64,000 nucleotides of DNA. Origin: Azospirillum sp. OGB3. GTDB taxonomy: Bacteria; Pseudomonadota; Alphaproteobacteria; Azospirillales; Azospirillaceae. A program made the position numbers and the translations under genes. Positions 59,252 to 64,000 of this stretch are shown piece by piece. Each line of letters opens with the position of its first letter. Position 1 is the first letter of the stretch. Where the stretch lies: positions 558,001 through 622,000 of the forward strand of contig NZ_JACHYN010000001.1 of assembly GCF_014192915.1 (NCBI RefSeq), in the 5' to 3' direction. A model generated the notes under the pieces. The model worked only from the letters and a program-made list of their open reading frames with translations, ran no database searches and was not told the origin of the DNA.

Positions 59252-60835
59252 CTATGTGGGGGGACGGCGGGTCCCGTCAAGTCTGCCGTCATGGGCCGGT
59301 CTCCCACGGGACGGAATTGGCCGGGGAACGGCCTGGGTCACCTCCACCCCCAGGCGGGCCAGCGCCTCCATCACCGGGACGAAGGCGGACAGGCCGTGCG
59401 CGCCACCCGGCGACGGAGCGGAACGGGCGACGCCCAGCAGGTTGCCCGCCTCGTCCACCAGCGGATCGCCCGGTGCCGGGTCCGGCCCGGTCAGGTCGGC
59501 CTGGAGCAGCGTGGCCTCCACCCCCGGCGCGGCGTCCGGATCGGTGCGCCGGGCCGCCAGGAGGCCCGCCGCCGCGTCGGCGCCCCGCTCCAGGATCGCC
59601 GTCACCGGCTCGCTGACGGCCGGGGCGTCCAGGCGCAGCGGCGCAGCGCGCAGCCGGGCCGGCACGCGGACCAGGGCGATCCCGCCGGACCGGTCGCGCG
59701 CCATCACCGTGCCGTCCAGTGACACCCCACGGGACGGCGCGACGGTGACGGTCGCGTCCAGCCCGGCGTCGAGCGTCAGGACGAGGGACTGGCCGTCCAG
59801 TTCTCCCAGCACGATCCCCCGGCCCCTGCGTTCCTCCGGTCCGACGCGCACCGTGGCGGCGGACACGCGGGCGGTGGGTTCGTCGGCGTAGCCCTGGAGC
59901 GGGTCGGCAATGCGCAGAATCAGGGTCGGGGGACAGGTTTCCTCCAGCATGGGAGCCGGTCCGCCGGAGGCGCCGCCGGGATCGACCACCACCGTTTCGA
60001 CTGCCGCGGTTGACACCACGGCCGGGCCACTTGACGCACCCGGGGGCGCACTTGACACTACCGCCACCCCACTTGACACTACCGGGGCTGCACTTGACGC
60101 TCCCATAGGTCCGGTTGACACTCCCCCCGGGCCACTTGACACTATGGCGGGGCCACTTGACGCTATCGCCCCGCCCCGCGACACCGCGGCGCGGAAGCCG
60201 GGGTCGGCGCCCAGCGCCTCCACCGCCGTGCCGAAGGCCTCCTCGATCAGCAGAACGTCGCCCTGCGGCACGCCGCTGTCCTTGCGGGCCACCCCCGTGG
60301 TGGTGACGCGGTGGACGAGCCGCCCCGTCACGGCGTCGTAGACCGCCCAATCCACCCGCAGGCTGCCGACGCCCGACACGCCCTCGCTGCGGCCGGTCAG
60401 CCAACTCCGGCGGCGGCACAGGTCGCTGTTCACCGCGCGCAGGTCGCCGCGCAGGATGAAGCGGGCGCGCTTGCGGTCGAATTCCGCCTCGTAGTCGCTG
60501 CCCTGGACACCCGCCACGTCATAGCCGGCGTCGGCCAGAACCTCGGCGAAACGCTCCTGGAAGGTGGCGTTCTCGTGCAGGCTGCGCCCGCTGGTCCAAT
60601 AGACGTCCTCGTAGGGCGGCCAGCATTCCAGCGCCCAGACGTAACGCCCCGTCACCATGCCCCGCCGCATCGAGCCCAGAGACAGGCCGTCGAAGCGGAC
60701 CGGCTCCGTCGAACCGCGGGCGACGGGCGGGGATTTGCGGGTCTGCGGCAGCTCCCCGCCCACGCAGGCGGCCAGCGCCACCAGGGCCGCGAGGGCGGAG
60801 AGAAGGCGTCCGGGCGTCGGCATGTCCAGCGGCAT
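59252..60835 (-). CDS. lipoprotein with tandem repeats and a protease-like domain lacking catalytic residues
   Basis: The 527-residue protein has a lipobox (ALAACVGG) after an N-terminal signal, so it is an envelope lipoprotein. A conserved domain of about 200 residues follows ([21 protein letters not shown]), then eight 7-residue repeats of the form xxVSSGP (about residues 222-277). The C-terminal domain (about 310-500) resembles a trypsin fold: VLTLDAGLD sits where the catalytic His is expected, and the Ser-bearing GNSGGP loop reads [17 protein letters not shown], with Pro455 at the Ser position. It probably does not cleave peptides. No partner is known. Confidence 0.7.
   Translation of the reverse strand: MPLDMPTPGRLLSALAALVALAACVGGELPQTRKSPPVARGSTEPVRFDGLSLGSMRRGMVTGRYVWALECWPPYEDVYWTSGRSLHENATFQERFAEVLADAGYDVAGVQGSDYEAEFDRKRARFILRGDLRAVNSDLCRRRSWLTGRSEGVSGVGSLRVDWAVYDAVTGRLVHRVTTTGVARKDSGVPQGDVLLIEEAFGTAVEALGADPGFRAAVSRGGAIASSGPAIVSSGPGGVSTGPMGASSAAPVVSSGVAVVSSAPPGASSGPAVVSTAAVETVVVDPGGASGGPAPMLEETCPPTLILRIADPLQGYADEPTARVSAATVRVGPEERRGRGIVLGELDGQSLVLTLDAGLDATVTVAPSRGVSLDGTVMARDRSGGIALVRVPARLRAAPLRLDAPAVSEPVTAILERGADAAAGLLAARRTDPDAAPGVEATLLQADLTGPDPAPGDPLVDEAGNLLGVARSAPSPGGAHGLSAFVPVMEALARLGVEVTQAVPRPIPSRGRPAHDGRLDGTRRPPT
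60007..60175. repeat. eight 21-bp tandem repeats inside the lipoprotein gene
   Basis: The sequence TTGAC recurs at 60010, 60031, 60052, 60073, 60094, 60115, 60136 and 60157, exactly 21 bp apart, within units of the form CACTTGACACTACCG with variation. In the coding frame (minus strand) each unit gives seven residues with a V-S-S-G-P core. Confidence 0.92.
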
Positions 60836-60971
60836 ATCCCATTATGCGCGTTCAGCGTGCACGAAGACACGCACACACACGCATTATGCGGCATCCCGGC
60901 CGACGGTCATAGGCGTTTTCGGAGGCTGCGCCTCTGGCGCGCCCGCGCGCTTCCTGATAAAACCCGGACTC

Positions 60972-61595
60972 ATGGACCAGAGCTTTGCCAATGGCGTCCG
61001 CCGCGCCTCGATCGAGCGGAACACCACCGAAACCCGGATCCGGGTCGCCGTGAATCTGGACGGCACCGGCGTCTATGACGTGAAGACCGGCGTCGGCTTC
61101 CTCGACCACATGCTGGAGCAGCTGTCGCGCCACAGCCTGATGGACCTGTCGGTGGCGGCGGAGGGCGACCTGCACATCGACGCCCACCACACGACCGAGG
61201 ACAGCGGCATCGCCATCGGTCAGGCGGTGGCGAAGGCACTGGGCGACCGCAAGGGCATCCAGCGCTACGGCCACGCCTACATCCCGATGGACGAGACGCT
61301 GACCCGCGTCGCGCTGGACTTCTCCAACCGGCCCTACCTGATCTGGAAGGTGTCCTTCAGCCGCGACAAGATCGGCGACATGGACACCGAGCTGTTCCGC
61401 GAGTGGTTCCAGGCCTTCGCCATGGCCGCGGGCGTGACGCTGCACGTCGAATGCCTCTATGGCGAGAACAACCACCACATCGTGGAAAGCTGCTACAAGG
61501 CGCTTGCCCGCGCGCTGCGGGCCGGGATCGAAATCGACCCGCGCAAGCGCGACGCCGTGCCCTCCACCAAGGGGACGCTGGGCGGCTCCCTCTAA
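60972..61595 (+). CDS. hisB: imidazoleglycerol-phosphate dehydratase
   Basis: HisB dehydrates imidazoleglycerol-phosphate in histidine synthesis. The 207-residue single-domain enzyme has [25 protein letters not shown] and [16 protein letters not shown], the manganese-binding His motifs, and [17 protein letters not shown]. It lacks the phosphatase domain of the E. coli bifunctional HisB. It leads the his genes, divergent from the hslVU/lipoprotein side. Confidence 0.97.
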   Translation: MDQSFANGVRRASIERNTTETRIRVAVNLDGTGVYDVKTGVGFLDHMLEQLSRHSLMDLSVAAEGDLHIDAHHTTEDSGIAIGQAVAKALGDRKGIQRYGHAYIPMDETLTRVALDFSNRPYLIWKVSFSRDKIGDMDTELFREWFQAFAMAAGVTLHVECLYGENNHHIVESCYKALARALRAGIEIDPRKRDAVPSTKGTLGGSL

Positions 61596-61647
61596 AAAAA
61601 CCGGCGGCTTCGACAAGGCCGGCGCTCTGTCACAAGGTCCTCGTTTC

Positions 61648-62292
61648 ATGGAAACCGTTGCGCTGATCGATTACGGCTCCGGCAACCTGCGTTCCGCCGC
61701 CAAGGCTCTGGAGCGCGCGGCGGCGGGGTGCCATGCCTCCTTCCAGGTCCTGGTGACCTCCGACGCCGACGCCGTGCGCAAGGCCGACCGCATCGTCCTG
61801 CCAGGTGTGGGCGCCTTCGCCGACTGCAAGCGCGGCCTGTCGGAGGTTCCCGGCATGCTCGACGCTCTGGACGAGGTGGTGCATGGCAAGGGCCGCCCCT
61901 TCCTGGGCATCTGCGTCGGCATGCAGCTGATGGCGGAGCGCGGGCGCGAGTACGGCGTGACCGAGGGGCTGGGCTGGATCAAGGGCGAGGTGGTGAAGCT
62001 GGAGCCCGCCGACCCGACGCTGAAGATCCCGCACATGGGCTGGAACGAGCTGGACATCCGCCGGGAGCATCCGCTGCTGGCCGGCCTGCCGGAACGGGCC
62101 CACGCCTATTTCGTCCACTCCTACCGCTTCGCCGTGGAGCGGCCGGAGGACGTGATCGCCAGCGCCGATTACGGTGGTCCCTTCGCCGCGGTGGTCGGGC
62201 GCGACAATCTGGTCGGCACCCAGTTCCACCCGGAAAAGAGCCAGGAGACCGGGCTCGCCCTGGTCGCCAACTTCCTGACCTGGCGGGTCTGA
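61648..62292 (+). CDS. hisH: imidazole glycerol phosphate synthase subunit HisH
   Basis: HisH is the glutaminase subunit that supplies ammonia to HisF. The 214-residue protein has [15 protein letters not shown], the nucleophile Cys in [10 protein letters not shown], and the His-Glu of [10 protein letters not shown]. It lies 52 bp after hisB and 2 bp before the GNAT gene. Confidence 0.97.
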   Translation: METVALIDYGSGNLRSAAKALERAAAGCHASFQVLVTSDADAVRKADRIVLPGVGAFADCKRGLSEVPGMLDALDEVVHGKGRPFLGICVGMQLMAERGREYGVTEGLGWIKGEVVKLEPADPTLKIPHMGWNELDIRREHPLLAGLPERAHAYFVHSYRFAVERPEDVIASADYGGPFAAVVGRDNLVGTQFHPEKSQETGLALVANFLTWRV

Positions 62293-62294
62293 CG

Positions 62295-62837
62295 ATGACC
62301 GACGTCACGGTCGAGCGCATCGAGACGCTGAAGACGGGCGACCTGCACGACCTGTGCGACGCCGCCGACGACGCCGTGAAGGCCGGCGGCGGCTTCGGCT
62401 GGGTGGCGCCGCCCGCCCGCGAGATCATGGAACGCTACTGGAAGGGCGTCCTGGTGGTGCCGGAGCGCATCCTGTTCGTCGGCCGGCTGGACGGCGTCAT
62501 CGCCGGCTCCGCCCAGCTCGTGAAACCGGCCCGCAACAACGAGGCGCAGGCCCACGCCGCCACCCTGACCACCAGCTTCGTCGCCCCCTGGGCGCGCGGC
62601 CATGGCCTCGCCCGCCGCCTGACCGTGGCGGTCGAGGAGGAGGCGCGGGCGTCCGGCTTCCGCGTGCTGAACCTCGACGTGCGCGAGACCCAGACCGCGG
62701 CCATCGCGCTGTACGAGGATCTGGGCTTCCGCCGCTGGGGCACGCATCCCTTCTATGCGCTGGTGGACGGCAAAAAGCTGGCCGGCCATTTTTATGTGAA
62801 AGACCTCACCCCCGACACGCTTCACGACACGCCATAG
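62295..62837 (+). CDS. GNAT-family N-acetyltransferase
   Basis: The 180-residue protein has the acetyl-CoA fold with [20 protein letters not shown] and [16 protein letters not shown]. It sits between hisH and hisA, 2 and 14 bp away, so it is translated with the histidine genes. A GNAT gene at this place is seen in related alphaproteobacteria, but its substrate and any link to histidine are unknown. Confidence 0.85.
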   Translation: MTDVTVERIETLKTGDLHDLCDAADDAVKAGGGFGWVAPPAREIMERYWKGVLVVPERILFVGRLDGVIAGSAQLVKPARNNEAQAHAATLTTSFVAPWARGHGLARRLTVAVEEEARASGFRVLNLDVRETQTAAIALYEDLGFRRWGTHPFYALVDGKKLAGHFYVKDLTPDTLHDTP

Positions 62838-62851
62838 GACGAGACACCGCG

Positions 62852-63601
62852 ATGATCATCTATCCCGCCATCGACCTCAAAGACGGTGCCTGCGTTCGGC
62901 TGCTGCGCGGCGAGATGAGCCAGGCGACCGTCTTCAACACCGAACCCGCCGATCAGGCCCGCCTGTTCGAAAGCCAGGGCTTCGAATGGCTGCATCTGGT
63001 CGATCTGAACGGCGCCTTCGAAGGCAAGCCGGTCAACGGCAAGGCGGTTGAGAGCATCCTGGGCGCCGTGACCATTCCGGTGCAGCTGGGCGGCGGCATC
63101 CGCGACCTGAAGACCATCGCCCTATGGCTGGAGAAGGGCGTCAGCCGCGTCATCCTCGGCACCGTCGCCCTGCGCGAGCCGGAGCTGGTCCGCGAAGCCT
63201 GCCGGGAGTTCCCCGGCAAGGTCGCCGTCGGCATCGACGCGCGCGAGGGCTATGTGGCCGTTGCCGGCTGGGCCGAGACCTCGACCATCAAGGCGTTGGA
63301 TCTGGCGCTGAAGTTCGAGGACAGCGGCGTCGCCGCCATCATCTACACCGACATCAACCGCGACGGCGCCATGGGCGGCGTGAACGTCGAGGCGACCTCC
63401 GACCTCGCCTTCCACCTGACCACCCCGGTGATCGCGTCGGGCGGCGTCTCCTCCATCGACGATCTGATCGCATTGAAGAAGGAGGAGGACACCGGCATCC
63501 AGGGCGTCATCTGCGGCCGCGCGCTCTACGACGGGCGCATCGACCCGAAGACCGCGCTCGACCTCCTCTCCCCCGCTCCCGTGACCGGAAAGGCCGGCTG
63601 A
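62852..63601 (+). CDS. hisA: phosphoribosylformimino-5-aminoimidazole carboxamide ribotide isomerase
   Basis: HisA isomerises ProFAR in histidine synthesis. The 249-residue (beta/alpha)8 protein has [33 protein letters not shown], and the catalytic Asp in [13 protein letters not shown]. Its TGA stop overlaps the hisF ATG by one base. Confidence 0.97.
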   Translation: MIIYPAIDLKDGACVRLLRGEMSQATVFNTEPADQARLFESQGFEWLHLVDLNGAFEGKPVNGKAVESILGAVTIPVQLGGGIRDLKTIALWLEKGVSRVILGTVALREPELVREACREFPGKVAVGIDAREGYVAVAGWAETSTIKALDLALKFEDSGVAAIIYTDINRDGAMGGVNVEATSDLAFHLTTPVIASGGVSSIDDLIALKKEEDTGIQGVICGRALYDGRIDPKTALDLLSPAPVTGKAG

Positions 63602-64000
63602 TGCTCAAGATGCGCGTCATCCCCTGCCTGGACGTCAAGGACGGGCGGGTCGTCAAGGGGGTCAACTTCGTCGATCTGATCGACGCCGGCGATCCCGTGG
63701 AGCAGGCCCGCGTCTATGACCGGGAGGGGGCGGACGAGCTGACCTTCCTCGACATCACGGCCAGCCACGAGAACCGCGACACCATCTACGACGTGGTGCG
63801 CCGCACCGCCGAGCAGGTGTTCATGCCGCTGACCGTCGGCGGCGGCGTGCGCACGGTCGAGGACATCCGCAAGCTGCTGCTGGCCGGCGCCGACAAGGTG
63901 TCGATCAACACCGCGGCCATCCACCGTCCGGAGTTCGTGCAGGAGGCGGCGGAGAAGTTCGGCGCCCAGTGCATCGTCGTCGCCATCGACGCCAAGCAGG
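63601..64000 (+). CDS. hisF: imidazole glycerol phosphate synthase subunit HisF (partial)
   Basis: HisF is the cyclase subunit that works with HisH. The first 133 residues of the (beta/alpha)8 barrel are present: [19 protein letters not shown], then [13 protein letters not shown] and [25 protein letters not shown]. The window ends within the gene. The start overlaps the hisA stop (TGATG). Confidence 0.96.
   Translation, partial: MLKMRVIPCLDVKDGRVVKGVNFVDLIDAGDPVEQARVYDREGADELTFLDITASHENRDTIYDVVRRTAEQVFMPLTVGGGVRTVEDIRKLLLAGADKVSINTAAIHRPEFVQEAAEKFGAQCIVVAIDAKQ

Noticed and set aside
60007..60175. Eight TTGAC words read as repeated -35 promoter boxes
   Set aside because: They lie within the lipoprotein coding frame and give a clean 7-residue repeat. 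No matching -10 boxes occur at the right distance.

Overview
The window is about two-thirds G+C and almost fully coding. It carries 66 protein genes, the last cut by the window end. I see no rRNA, tRNA, CRISPR array, insertion sequence or prophage. Gene content and order fit an alphaproteobacterium of the Rhodospirillales, most likely the main chromosome of an Azospirillum species. The evidence for this is the rimP-nusA-ylxR-infB-rbfA-truB-rpsO-pnp string, the miaB-phoH-ybeY-corC-lnt-HTH-metK-trmB string, an olsB/olsA ornithine-lipid pair, a MucR regulator, the Alph_Pro_TM/TSUP pair, and hslVU divergent from hisBHAF. The genus is an inference from gene content, not from a database match.

Layout. 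1-6.5 kb: mixed metabolic genes (nitronate-monooxygenase-like protein, glycerophosphodiesterase, lysine-aminomutase-like radical SAM enzyme, TspO-like protein, neutral zinc metallopeptidase, methyltransferase). 6.5-16.5 kb: a minus-strand translation and RNA-metabolism operon from rimP to pnp, with a candidate promoter and an intrinsic terminator in its leader. 17-27.5 kb: a second minus-strand housekeeping string from the olsB/olsA pair through miaB, phoH, ybeY, corC and lnt to an HTH regulator, metK and trmB. 27.8-32.3 kb: mucR divergent from a TusA-like gene, then rimI/tsaB, a D-Ala-D-Ala dipeptidase, a degenerate polysaccharide-deacetylase-like protein and nfu. 32.4-38.5 kb: class III cyclase, membrane-fused spermidine-synthase-like protein, a Usp/Alph_Pro_TM/TSUP operon and an adenosine-kinase-like gene. 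38.7-49.4 kb: EI24/CysZ-like protein, bactofilin, nth, DUF2244, an AraC-Ogt fusion, dapB, zinc uptake (znuA divergent from znuCB, with a Zur-like operator between), argP divergent from argO, and a soluble PAS chemoreceptor. 49.7-57 kb: lactate oxidation (lldEFG/lutABC), an Smr protein, an XRE regulator, a PAS histidine kinase and an ABC-F ATPase. 57-64 kb: hslVU, a repeat-bearing lipoprotein with a protease-like but apparently dead domain, and the histidine genes hisB-hisH-GNAT-hisA-hisF.

The window is mainly conserved core chromosome, and I found no clear new multi-gene system. The most notable signals are non-genic or degenerate. They are two 13/14 matches to the ParB site parS (one inside ybeY), an attenuator-like leader before rimP-nusA, eight exact-period 21-bp repeats in a lipoprotein gene, a long imperfect inverted repeat after corC, and two secreted proteins whose enzyme-like folds have lost their catalytic residues.
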